In this document: positions 20,430-31,275 of the stretch, piece after piece
Numbering within the stretch: position 1 is the first letter of the stretch
How the letters are laid out: every line of letters begins with the position of its first letter
Origin: Pohlia nutans
Lineage: Eukaryota > Streptophyta > Bryopsida > Bryales > Mniaceae
Assembly: GCA_022496805.1 (NCBI GenBank)
Contig: CM040099.1
Coordinates: 20,630,031 to 20,694,030, forward strand
Length of the DNA: 64,000 nt
Direction: 5' to 3'
Notes under the pieces: generated by a model
Databases searched by the model: none
Told to the model about the DNA's origin: nothing
Seen by the model: the letters and a program-made list of their open reading frames with translations, nothing else
Translations under genes and position numbers: made by a program

Positions 20430-21569
20430 ATGGCGATGGTGGCGAGCAGCCCGTTGGTGTCCTATGAGGAAGCGCGGAAGCAACGAATGGAGGAGAACAA
20501 GCTGAAGATGGAGGCGCTCGGGTTGTTCGACTTGTCGAAGAGCTTGAAGCCCGCGAAGAAGGAGTTTGTGAGGAGGCCGCCGAATTCCCGCAAGGCGATC
20601 GGAGAGTTCGCTTCCGAGGCGCGACGATCCTCCCGAGTGGCCGGGAAGCCTGCGATCAGTTACAGGGACCAGCTGGACTTGTTGCCTGGAATGCGATTCC
20701 GGAGCCATTCCCGAGACAGGCAGCCCTTGGCGCGTCGGTACTTGTCCGACGTTGCGCGCATGGCGGCTATCGATGCGGCGGAGGAGGTTTTCAAGACGAT
20801 CAAGAACCCGGCCTTCGTGAAGCCTATGTTGCATTCGCATACTGCCAGTGGCTTTTGGCTCGGCCTTCCTGCCAATTTCTGCAAGGAGTATTTGCCGCTC
20901 CGTGACGACCGGATCGTTTTGCAGGATGATAAGGATGAGGAGACGGAGTGTGTGTATCTGGCTAATAAAGTTGGCTTGAGCGGTGGTTGGCGCGGCTGGT
21001 CACTTGACCACGAACTTGTGGACGGCGATTGCTGTATCTTCGAGCTTGTGGAGCCGCTGCGCTTTAAGGTTTACATCTTCCGTTGCGAAGAGGACTATGA
21101 GGAGCCTGATGTGGATGTTTCTGCAGCGACCGAGATGAAGAAGGTCGTGAAGGCGAGTGACAAGAAAGCTCCCCTCTCTGCACCGCCCGACCTACTAATC
21201 AAAGGAGGCCGGAAGCTGAGTACTAGTACTTCTACACGGAAGCTGGATCTGGAGGATGGCGAAGAGAAAGGAAACGACGAGGTCAAGAAGGTGAAGCGAG
21301 AGGTTGAGGACAGCCCGACGAGGTCATCGAAGCGTAAGCGCGTGAAAGAGGAGGACGATGTTGTTGCAGCTCCTCAAATAAGTAAAAAGAAAGTAGTGAA
21401 GGTCAAGAAGGAGAAGAAGGACGGAGAGGACGTAATCGACTTAGAAGATGAAGAAGAAGATTTCCAGAAGCCTGCAGCTCAAAGCAAAGACACTCAACCA
21501 GGTATCCGATCATTCGGGAGAATCACCAGAAACTCTGCTGCGAAGTTGTTATCGAAGAAAAGTGAGTAG
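20430..21569 (+). CDS. B3-domain DNA-binding protein (REM-like), intronless
   Basis: 379 aa from the ATG of MAMVASSPLVSYEEARKQRM. An in-frame ATG at 20376 would add 18 residues, but the YEEARKQRMEEN N-terminus near the start is typical of this plant B3 subgroup (At3g19184/At5g42700-like, from memory). The B3 domain is at about residues 127-219: NPAFVKPMLHSHTASGFWL, LPANFC, then the GWRGWSLDHELVDGDCCIFE core. An Arg/Ser helical stretch with ARRYLSDVARMAAIDAAEEV precedes it. The C-terminal 150 residues are Lys/Glu-rich and disordered, with nuclear-import-like SKRKRVKEE. Role: nuclear, probably sequence-specific DNA binding. It is a single exon here, whereas angiosperm relatives, as I recall, have several introns. 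The C-terminal tail continues FGRITRNSAAKLLSKK. Confidence 0.9.
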   Translation: MAMVASSPLVSYEEARKQRMEENKLKMEALGLFDLSKSLKPAKKEFVRRPPNSRKAIGEFASEARRSSRVAGKPAISYRDQLDLLPGMRFRSHSRDRQPLARRYLSDVARMAAIDAAEEVFKTIKNPAFVKPMLHSHTASGFWLGLPANFCKEYLPLRDDRIVLQDDKDEETECVYLANKVGLSGGWRGWSLDHELVDGDCCIFELVEPLRFKVYIFRCEEDYEEPDVDVSAATEMKKVVKASDKKAPLSAPPDLLIKGGRKLSTSTSTRKLDLEDGEEKGNDEVKKVKREVEDSPTRSSKRKRVKEEDDVVAAPQISKKKVVKVKKEKKDGEDVIDLEDEEEDFQKPAAQSKDTQPGIRSFGRITRNSAAKLLSKKSE

Positions 21570-23200
21570 AAAATCTGGGATTCGGTAGTGTAATGGGTCA
21601 AAATGTACGGAGTGCCTCTTTTGCAAAATGTGCAGGGAACTTTCTAGAGTAGATTGTAAACTCTCAGCGTCGAGGGGCATGAACTGTGACCATTCTTTCG
21701 ACGCTGTACTTTATGGCAATGAAACCGTGCGAATCGACTTATCTGGGCCAGCTTTAGAGAAAGTCTCAATCCATGTACAGGGGAAAAAAAAAGAAGTGGA
21801 AAATTCAAGCACGTGAACGAAGGCCACTGTTTCAGACTGTTTACTTAATTCGATCGGAAGTCCTGCTGCTTGTAATTGTAATTAGGGGTTAGTGGTTTAG
21901 TACTTATTTGAGAAGACGCTCTTATGTAATGTGGAGCTTATCATAGTCCTCTGGCAGTGGAATCGCATAACTTTTATTAAGTGATTTAGAAAGACTAGTA
22001 GTAGCGTCAGTAATATTGACAGTGGGGGTTCCCGAGCCAGAAGAGCATCTGGAAGAATCTCATGAACAAGAAGCTCAAGACTGGTTTTTGATTATGTTCT
22101 CGGTTTACGTAAATTATATGCGAGGTTGGGATGCAGAAGCAATCCAACAGGTACTTTCTAGAACAACCCTCTCCTTCTATGAACGTCTATTCATTGCAAT
22201 GCTGTGCTCTGACAATCTGGATTCACGGTTTCCAAAAGTGTGCTGGTGCTTCTTGAGCGTTGATTCACCATGCTGCAGATGGTTGCTGCTGCCGACACAG
22301 AGTTAGCAACCGCAAAACAGGTTCAGATTCTAGTCGCCTTGCTGAATGTAGATGTCATATTCTCTTTGCAGTGTTGGGCACTTAGGTCTCAGGGCCATGT
22401 TGGAGGCCAGGTCTATAGTAAGGTTGGATAACCTATTACCACCACGACACCTAAAACTACATTTCAGGAAGGATATGTAGACTTTCATTACATGACTTAT
22501 GCATGAATTGCTCAAAAGTTAAGTCATGTACCAACAATTTACATTTCCTCCCTAAAATGAAGAAATGTTGTAGAAGTTGGTGGTTTTAGGTTCGTGGTGG
22601 TTTTAGGCACCTCTACCTTAATCCTTCTCCAATCAGGTTGCTGAATTTTCTTGAGAATATCATATCAAGACCTGCTACGAGAACGCCGGGAATAAATCAC
22701 ATGTCATTTTGTCTCCTTGAAGTCTTTGCCTCTTGGCCTCCCTTTCTTTGATCCTCGTTCTGAAATTATGCTTGGTGATGAGCACATTGATATCAATTGG
22801 GCACCAACCTTGTTCACAGGGGTTTAGGGTTTTGGCGGCATGGTATGGGCACCCAGGATCCCGACCTGAAATGTACAGATTGCATTCGTTTTAAGTGGCG
22901 ATTCTGGTTGCACATAACTTATTAGCAAATATTACCGTGCTGATCTGCTGTTCCAGTCCTTTATGGTACGCAACTACTTAGGACACTCTTCAGCTGGTTC
23001 TGATTGCTTTTTTACACGGGGCTCAAATTTTGATGAATACATCCATAATACGTCAAATCAGGATTTGCTCTATGAAGAGATTAGGGCACTGTACGGGGAC
23101 TTAGAAGCTTTGAACGTACAACAGTGTTAACACTCATCATGGGAGTATGTCAAAATCATTAAATTTTATTAACAATGGTCCATATGTATTCCCTTATGCA
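21570..23200. other. B3 gene 3' flank and gene-free stretch
   Basis: The first few hundred bases probably contain the B3 3' UTR. A weak open frame at 22016-22306 ends in a GT-like context but has no recognisable protein. About 22400-22620 holds a diverged inverted repeat (GGATAACCTATTACCACCAC... and ...CACCTCTACCTTAATCC). Nothing else is supported. Confidence 0.4.
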
Positions 23201-24726
23201 TTAATCCTTAGACGCGCTTGCGTCCAGAATCTGGACGATGGATGATTCTGGACGCGTCCCTTCACCACGCAAGGGATGTTTTTAATCCATTCATTTTTTT
23301 ATAAAATTCTTGTGCTAGTCGGTTACCATTTGTACGGTACGGATCTTCAAGATAAGATATTGAGAGTTTTTGAAAAATAGCAAAAGTGGTTTATGTCAAG
23401 TTACATTCTTAGTTCAAAAAGTGAGACCTTAAACATGATTTTCCATAATAAGAAGAATCAAATAGTGAAAACCATACCATCTTGTAGTACATGTTATTCC
23501 AATTTCATTACAATATTTTTAAATTTTTTAATGTTAATTTTGGATTTTTAATTGAATTTCAAGAGAAAACCTTGCAAAATTAATTTAAAAATGTTAATAA
23601 AAAATATGATGAATCCAACTGTACAGATGTGATCTTCACATTCACATTTACAACTTTTCTTTCTACATCAACTCCATTTTCGGTTTTCATCAAACATTTT
23701 ATAACGAATCTTTGAAAACAATGTTGAATCGGGACCTTAAAGGGTTAAAGGGTTAACCTTTTATCGTCTTGATTTAACATTGTTTTCAAAGATTTGCTGT
23801 AAAATGTTTGATGATACCGTACCTTCCAAGCAACTTCGTCATGCTTCAAACGAATATTTAACCCCTAAAGGACCGGAGTGTTTTTCCTTCAAAAACACTC
23901 CAATGCTGCCAATTCTACTCCTACGTGCAAATATTCTTAAAAAAATGTTTTTTTTTACCTTTTAACCGCAAGATCTTGTTGTAAACTACTTGAATAACAT
24001 CCACAAGAAATTTCGTCAACATTGACCGCACAGATTGCAAGTTATTTGTATTTGATGAAAAAAAACACCCCAAAAAAACATCCGCCCGAAAATTTCAGCT
24101 GCGTTTGACCGTGGGTACATCAAAAAAATTCCACTACCAAAACCTGTCGCACTTCACTTTCACATTCTATACGATGTTACTTAGTTGTGTACCAATTTTC
24201 ATTGCGTTTGGAGATGTTTAGGATGTTGAAGAACACCCTGCACTTGTTGGGAGTTCAAAAGTTTAAAACATACTCTTTGTTTTTGAAATTGCAATATTTT
24301 CAACTTTCATTATTTAAAATATGAATCCGAGCGGTGAAACATAAGTACACTCCACCCTCTATAGAATGGCGAAAAAAAATTTGAGAAAGAAATAAATCTC
24401 CAAATTTTAAAAAACATATAGCATATTTTTTAAGAATTTTGGGGGTTAGGGAAGAAATAAAGGGTGGAGGAAGGGAATCCAAGTGCCACCTCACCCAACC
24501 CATTGTATCATTCATGATCCCACCAACTTCCAAGAGGGGGGTTTGAAGACCCTCATAGTGGATTGCCACGTGGCGGCCCCTCATTGGATGGAACACTTTT
24601 AAATATAATAAAAATTTTATTATTTTAAATTATTATTCTTCAATATATTTTTTAAAAAATAATTAAAAATAATAATTTTAATGGGGTCCCGGGTCAGCAA
24701 GATGCCAACCCTGGCCCCTCTCCAGA

Positions 24727-24750
24727 GACTCCCTGGAATTCCAGGGAGTC
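24727..24750. repeat. perfect 24-bp palindrome in the piggyBac left half
   Basis: GACTCCCTGGAA followed by its exact inverse TTCCAGGGAGTC, inside a GC-rich island (about 24680-24780) within very AT-rich DNA. It may be a subterminal structure of the transposon. Confidence 0.7.
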
Positions 24751-25193
24751 CCTGGAGTGCATCCCCTTGGCCTTGGTCTAAGGATTCACTCAATTTTTTA
24801 TTTTTTTATTTTTTTATTTTTTATTGTTTATTGTTATTATGTTTTTAAATTTTATTATTAAAAATATTAAAAATTAATCACTAAACTAAGGAAAACGAAA
24901 GTAAAATGAAAAAATTATCAAACAAAACCTTAAAAACATGAATTCCAAAAAATGGGTAAACATGAATGCAAAAAAATGGGGTAGGATAAAAACAATTTCC
25001 CATACAATCTTAGGGTTGGACATCCAAATTTTTGAAGATGATAGGCGAAATAAAAATGGAGAAATAAAAATTTTAAAAATGATACTGTAAATAAATGAAT
25101 ACATATTTGAACATGGGAAATCATATAGAACTAAATAATTCTACTACATCTATGGAAATAAAGATAACAATACCCTAATAGTCCCTACCGCTT

Positions 25194-27023
25194 CTACCTC
25201 CCTCCACGTCGGTGTAGCTGCTCGTGATACTGGGTGAAACAACCTCGCGTCCAACACATAAAATTGTTGCACCTAGGACAATACCAATGAGGTCTTTTCC
25301 CGGTGTTGCAAACCACACGAGGACTCTTGACTGTGGATCTCACTGGGACACAAATACTACTTCCCGCGGGCATCTGGGGACCTCTACCTTCCCAATTTTG
25401 CATGAGTGCTTCGCATAATTGAGTGCGAAATTGTAAATGGGTCATAGGCCTTCGAGGTGGGTTCTCGTTTCTACATTTGTCCAAATAAATCAAATACATG
25501 TTCACCACCGTTATATCAATGAGGAAGAAAAATACCCGATGCCACCATTTGTGTGTCCGATTTTGAGTTGAATACGAGGCGCGCAATTGGTCCGCTACAT
25601 CCACGCCCCTCATGTGCGTAGTGTACTCCAAGTGAATTGGGGAGGTCATGATTTCCTCCCGCACAGCACCGTTTCTTCGAGGAACGGTGTCTACGGGCAT
25701 GCATGGAAATCCAATAGGCAATGCATGGGTAGAAAGTAAAAGAACGGGTTTCTTATCTTTCCATAACACACATGACATACCCCGCGACTCGTGCATTCTC
25801 CATTTCATCTCCCCTTGTAGCGCTTTTGAGAACGCCCTAGTATTTTTCAACTCATCCGGTAAGCCCACTCGATTCGATCGCACAATGCCTGTTGCATAAA
25901 TACTCTTGGACGCTAATTCTTTGAATAATCCTACACTAGTGAAAAAATTATCCATCGCAATTACATGGCCCTTTCCACTAATGTCACTTGTCAAATCCAA
26001 GACTACCATGTGGGCCAATTTTGGCTCACCACGTTGCGATGGTGCCACATCTACGGGAACAATTTTCTTACCACAATAAACCTCAAAATTCCAAACATAT
26101 TTTGTAATTGAGCAAGCAAGACACCACACCTTGATCCCCCATTTTTGCGATTTCTGTGGCATATATTGTCGCAATGGGCAATAACTACCTTTGTAACGGA
26201 TCATCATCTCGTCTATAGTGCAATACTTTCCCAAATTCCATTCTCTCTTACAATTCTTTCGAATGGCATTTACTAACCACCTAACTTGTCCCAATTTATT
26301 ATACCCTGGTAAATCACGATTTCTACTATAACGCGCCGGATTTGTAATATGTAAACATCGCATCAAGGAACTAAACCGGTGCCGAGTCATGAGTTTAGAA
26401 ATAATTGGGCAATGAAAAATGCTTCCTGGACTATGCCAATAACTTTTGATGTTGGGTTGCCGCTTCATACCCATATACAAACATATTGCAATGAAGACTT
26501 TCAACTCCGCTACACTAGTGCTAGTCCAATCGGAACCCCCTAATGTATTACCATCCACATCTACGTCCATAGCATATCGGTTGGTTTCTAAAACAATTAC
26601 TCTTAGAATCGTACTAGGCCAAAACAACGAAAATAAGAACATGAAGGTAGGGAAATAACGGCCGTTGGCATTAGAACCCGACTTCCCTAAAAAATGTACC
26701 GGCTTAGGGTCATAAGTGAAATCCGTGTTTTTCCATGTGGCATCCTGATACATATATTTTATGCCATTCACATCTCCAATGTCCTCACCATTCTCACCTC
26801 CATCACTCATATCCATTTCCGATTCACTAGTACTCTCATTTAGAGTACATATGGAATTTCTCTCTGGACATGCTCTCCGGGTTTGACGCGCCCTAGGGAT
26901 TCTTGCATTTTCCTCTTCTTCCCCAACACCCCAATGATCTTCTTGACCATAAAATTCACTGAATTCTTCCGCACCCCTCAACATATTACAGTCATTATTG
27001 GGGACATACCTTTCATTCTCCAT
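25194..27023 (-). CDS. piggyBac transposase (PGBD-type DDE)
   Basis: 609 aa, full length for the family. The catalytic aspartates are present: D271 (YCTIDEMMIRYKG), D358 (VIAMDNFFTS), and D475 plus D478 (MRGVDVADQL). A C-terminal Cys-rich domain follows: C572, C582, C585, C590, C595 and H600. The frame stays open without a Met for about 120 codons upstream, to a TAG near 27393, and encodes a plausible acidic N-terminus (for example EEFSEDDIFEYDVVHENP). A better start, ATG at 27453 (MPRRSDKAKQV), is one frame away, so one indel at about 27350-27390 may have damaged the N-terminus, or a short intron is missed. The catalytic core is undamaged. Confidence 0.9.
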   Translation of the reverse strand: MENERYVPNNDCNMLRGAEEFSEFYGQEDHWGVGEEEENARIPRARQTRRACPERNSICTLNESTSESEMDMSDGGENGEDIGDVNGIKYMYQDATWKNTDFTYDPKPVHFLGKSGSNANGRYFPTFMFLFSLFWPSTILRVIVLETNRYAMDVDVDGNTLGGSDWTSTSVAELKVFIAICLYMGMKRQPNIKSYWHSPGSIFHCPIISKLMTRHRFSSLMRCLHITNPARYSRNRDLPGYNKLGQVRWLVNAIRKNCKREWNLGKYCTIDEMMIRYKGSYCPLRQYMPQKSQKWGIKVWCLACSITKYVWNFEVYCGKKIVPVDVAPSQRGEPKLAHMVVLDLTSDISGKGHVIAMDNFFTSVGLFKELASKSIYATGIVRSNRVGLPDELKNTRAFSKALQGEMKWRMHESRGMSCVLWKDKKPVLLLSTHALPIGFPCMPVDTVPRRNGAVREEIMTSPIHLEYTTHMRGVDVADQLRASYSTQNRTHKWWHRVFFFLIDITVVNMYLIYLDKCRNENPPRRPMTHLQFRTQLCEALMQNWEGRGPQMPAGSSICVPVRSTVKSPRVVCNTGKRPHWYCPRCNNFMCWTRGCFTQYHEQLHRRGGR

Positions 27024-27803
27024 AGCATATGTAACATGACCAACTCCTCCACTGGACGTTGATGCCCCGACATCTCCATGAAGTAGACGATGATGTTGTC
27101 CTTTGTTTCGTCGCGCACACTTTGTTGGAGGAGCATGTAGGACCTCCGGAGGCCATGAAAATTCCTCAAGAGATGTAGGATTCTCATGTACAACATCATA
27201 CTCAAAAATATCATCCTCACTAAATTCCTCACAAGATGATTCTCTACCTCGACAATCTAATTCTTGGCTATCAACGAATTGCTCATCATACTCTCCAATG
27301 CAATCTTCTAATGTGTTGTCGAAATCCTCCGTGAAATCGACTAGTGGGGTGAAAGAGCATGGCTTGGCAATGGAGCATTGGATTGGAATCTAGAGCTACG
27401 CCGTGCGCTTGATTCCGCACTCACTTGCTTCGCTTTGTCAGATCTTCTAGGCATATTGCTAAACTTTGAACTATACTAGCACAATCTCACTACTCACAAT
27501 CTGAATACACACCGCATTTGCATCGATTGTAAGTGCAAGATTTTGATTTATAAGCACAAGAGTGTGTTAGTAGAAAAAAATCTTGTTATGAGTCATTGGG
27601 TGTCATAAATATGCAACGATCTTTTAGTTTGAAGAAATTGTTTGATTCTTGATTTAGGTGTTTACATTTACAAATGGCGATGCTATGAGCTACCACAATC
27701 TACAAAATTGTCTTCAAAATTTGTGGAATTGAGTGGCGCAACATTTGTGCGATAGAGGGCAAAAATTGGAGAAGTAGCGTTTTCTCCCTGGAGCTGCGCT
27801 GCG

Positions 27804-27891
27804 TGGGTCCAAGACCCCCCCAAGACCCACCCGCAAAGACCCCTCGAAATCGCGGGGTCTTTGGGGGGGGGTCTTGGACCCAACGGGCGCC
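27804..27891. repeat. GC-rich hairpin in the piggyBac right half
   Basis: Arms GGGTCCAAGACCCCCCC and GGGGGGGTCTTGGACCC, separated by about 50 bp that itself pairs partly (GACCCCTCG...CGGGGTC). It lies between the transposase 5' end and the right terminus. Confidence 0.7.
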
Positions 27892-30762
27892 GCTGCCTCT
27901 CTCCACAGATGGGAGAATTGGGGCTTTTGCTCTCTCCGCTGCCCTCCCCAAAATTCAACTCAAAATGGCTGCCCCTACTGCCCAATCTCTCGAAAAAAAC
28001 ACATTTCTCTACATAACTTCGACATACGGTGTCGGATTTCAAAAAAAAAAAGATTCACATTCTCGTGATACATTGGGGAATCCACCATTAAAGTTTTAAG
28101 CAACTTCGATTAAAAACGTGTTCACCGGAACCTACCCGATTCTCTAAATGTCCTAGTTAGGACACTTGGTCCTTTAGGGGTTAATATTTTTCAAAAAGTC
28201 ATGTTCGTTTGCCATTTTTATAGATTAGTTAAATTCATTTTCTTGAAAAAACATAATATTGTGTTTTCGTCATTCATCCAAAAGGGCCTTGCAAGTTAGT
28301 TCCACAATGTGGATCACTTCACTTGCAAGATCTTGATGATTGAGAGTTGTAAAGTCTTGTGCTTTATACAAAATTCAGGACACTAGTGCCAACAATGAAT
28401 GTGGGATATGTAGAATTCTCACTTCTTGTTCTCTTAATCACCGGTTAAACTCCTTTACAAGAATGTGAATAACTTGAGAAAAAATACATCAAATCACAAA
28501 ATTCTTTTTGGAAGTGAAAGATTACTTGAAAATGCAACTATTCTTAGTTGAACAATTCTCAAAATAAGATAGTCTACAATGCACAATTGAGCCTCGAAAG
28601 TCTGATCACAACACATGTTCTTCTCATTCAACTTATGCATGTTCTTCACACCCTTACTGAATTTTGTTCATAAATCATGCATAAAAACTTCAAATCACAA
28701 AATTCGTTTTGGAGGTGATAGACAACTTGTTTTTCTCACTTTTCCTAGTTGAATTGTTTTCAAAATAAGATCATTTGGTATGCTCAATTGTGCATCAAAA
28801 TCTACTGAAAATATGGTGTGGTCAGAATTCACATGAGCTTGCAAGGTCTTATCCCATATCATTTGGGAGTGACTTGGAATGAACTTGATTACAAGGTCAG
28901 CTCTTTCTTCCCCATCAATTCACATTTTCCTCTTAAAATAATGATAAAATATGTGAAAATGGTAATATTTCTACATTTCGACTATTTCAAAAAACAATAA
29001 ATATGATATTCGGCAAAATCTACTTATAATTTCCAAAAGAATTCGTCTTGGTTTTTTTTAATTATTTAAAGACGAAGCTGCTTGGAAGGTACGGTAAACA
29101 AAATTGGAGTTGATGGACAAAGCAAAGTTGTAAATGTCAATGCTAAGATCACATATGTATAGTTGAATTTATCATTTTTTTAATCAACATTTTTTAAAAT
29201 AATTTTGCAAGGTTCTCTCTTGAGATTCAATTTAAAATCCCAAATTAACACAATTTAAAAAAAAATTGTAATAAAATTGGTATAGCATGCACTATGAGAT
29301 GATATAGTTTCCATTATCTGATTCTACTTATTTTTGGAAAATCATGTATAAAGTCTCACTTTTTAACTAAGAATGAAACTTGACATAAACCAATTGTGTT
29401 ATTTTTCAAAAAATCACGATATCTTATTTTGAAAATCCATACTGTACAAATGATACTCAACTAGCACAAGAATCAACATAAATTTGGATGGATGAAAAAT
29501 TGTACAGTGGGCTACCAATCAAAATGTCGTTTTCGAAATCGCAGTGAGAAAATTTTCAAGACTGCCAACTTTGAAAGCCTCCCGAGAGCTCAAAAATTGG
29601 TATTTTCCCACGAAATTTTTACCAAAGCATTATCTTTAAGTCAATTATATGCATACCAAATTTCAAGGCCAAAATATGCACCCACAAAAAGTTATTCAAA
29701 ATCTACCAACATTGGTAGCTGTGGAAAATTTTTCACTGCTGCCAACTTTGACAGCCTCCCAAAGTTTGAATTAATTTTTTTTTGCCATTAAATTTTTGGA
29801 AAAAAAACCTCTTTATGTTAGTAACATATGGTAAAGATTTCAAGGCCAAAAAATGAATGCAAAAAAAGATATTAACAATCTACCAACATGTGTAGTTGTG
29901 GGAAAAGATGGGGGAAAACCATTTCATTGCTACCAACTTTGACACCCTCCCAACGGTTGAGAAATTGTCTATTTACCATGAAAGTTTTACCAAAGTATTA
30001 TCTATAAGTTAATTATACGTATACCAAATTTCAAGGCCAGAACATGCACCGACAAAAAGTTATTCAAAATCTACCAACATTGGAAGCTGCTGTGGAAAAA
30101 ATTTCACTGCTGCCAACTTTGACAGCCTCCCAAAGTTTGAATTAATTTTTTTTTGCCATTAAATTTTTGGAACAAAAACCTCTTTATGTTAGTAACATAT
30201 GGTAAAGATTTCAAGGCCAAAAAATGAATTCAAAAAAAGATATTAACAATCTACCAACATGTGTAGTTGTGGGAAACAATGGGGGAAAACCATTTCATTG
30301 CTACCAACTTTGACACCCTCCCAACGGTTGAGAAATTGTCTAGTTACCATGAAAGTTTTGGCACAACATGCTCTTTATGATAACAACATTCATTCCAAAT
30401 TTCAAGGTCAAAATATTTATTCAAAAAAATATATTTACAATCTACCAATGTGTATAGTTGTGAGATATTTTTTATTAAAGACATTGAAATTGTTGAAGTA
30501 TGTCAGATAATCATGCTTCTAGATTGAAATTCTCTAGATGATGCAATCTCTTATCATAATCACTTCTCCAAAAAATCAAGGATAGCCAAATTTAGTTGTG
30601 TGCACTTGTCACATCTCAAAGACTCCACTTGTTTAAAAATTGGAGACCATACATGCATGAAGAAGCTTTTTTTTACTCAGTATATGAGTGAGTGAGGCTG
30701 TGAGTGAGGCTTTTTCCTCAGTGAGTGAGTGAAGTTTTTTCCTGAGTGAGTGAGGCTGTGAG

Positions 30763-31195
30763 GGAGGATGATGGCAGGATGATGGTATGTGAGATTTTTT
30801 TGTGACGCAGGATGATGATATGTGAGATTTTTTGTGAAGCAGGATGATGGTATGTGAGTTTTCTTTTTTGAGGCAGGATGATGATATGTGAGGTTTTTTT
30901 GTGAGGCAGGATGATGGTATGTGGGATTATTCTTGTGAGGCACGATGATGGTCTGTGAGATTGTTTTATGAGGCAGGATGCTATGATGGTCTGTGAGATT
31001 GTTTTCTGAGGCAGGATGGTATGATGGTTTGTGAGATTGTTTTCTGAGGCAGGATGGTATGATGGTCTGTGAGATTGTTTTCTGAGGCAGGATGGTATGT
31101 GAGATTATTTTTATGAGGCAGGATGATGGTATGTGAATTTTTTTTGTGAGGCAGGATGATGGCAGGATGATGGTATGTGAGATTTTTTTTCTGAT
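30763..31195 (+). repeat. minisatellite inside the Tc1 element
   Basis: About a dozen degenerate copies of a unit near 35 bp built on GAGGCAGGATGATGGTATGT then GAGATTTTTTTG, with GTCTGTGAGATTGTTTTCT variants. A GAGTGAGTGAGGCT repeat precedes it at 30686-30760. The open frames across it are a consequence of the repeat. Confidence 0.85.
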
Positions 31196-31275
31196 AACTG
31201 AGTGAGGTTCAATATGTGTTCAGTGAGTGAGGCTGGATCATGGTGATTAAGTGAAGGCTAGATCATGGTCACTGA

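Larger units (their letters stand above)
23868..28184. mobile_element. piggyBac element, apparently full length
   Basis: TTAA duplications are at 23868-23871 and 28181-28184. The 4309-bp element has inverted ends CCCCTAAAGGACC (23872) and GGTCCTTTAGGGG (ending 28180). TTAA duplication and CCC-type ends are piggyBac signatures. It carries a transposase on the minus strand (25194-27023). Subterminal regions hold strong palindromes at 24727-24750 and 27804-27891. Many MITEs in the window share the CCCCTAAAGGAC terminus, so this element or its relatives could mobilise them (inference). Confidence 0.9.
23285..29490. repeat. outer inverted-repeat pair surrounding the piggyBac element
   Basis: 23290-23860 and 28990-29480 are inverted copies of one another, about 500 bp with moderate divergence. 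The left arm reads TTCTTGTGCTAGTCGG...GTTTATGTCAAGTTxCATTC...GTACCTTCCAAGCA; the right arm gives the complement. The piggyBac element sits between them, so it probably inserted into an older foldback element, whose exact ends I could not fix. Confidence 0.55.

Noticed and set aside
20427..20884. minus-strand frames of 137 and 74 codons
   Set aside because: Shadows of the B3 gene.
22016..22306. 96-codon open frame beginning MTVGVPEPEEHLEESHEQ
   Set aside because: The first 45 codons look protein-like and end at AG/GTAC, but no partner exon or homologue could be found; not annotated as a gene.
30677..30943. minus-strand His/Pro repeat frame of 88 codons
   Set aside because: Translation of the minisatellite inside the Tc1 element.
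30677..31200. possible CRISPR-like array of regularly spaced repeats
   Set aside because: Units are contiguous and degenerate without unique spacers, and the genome is eukaryotic.
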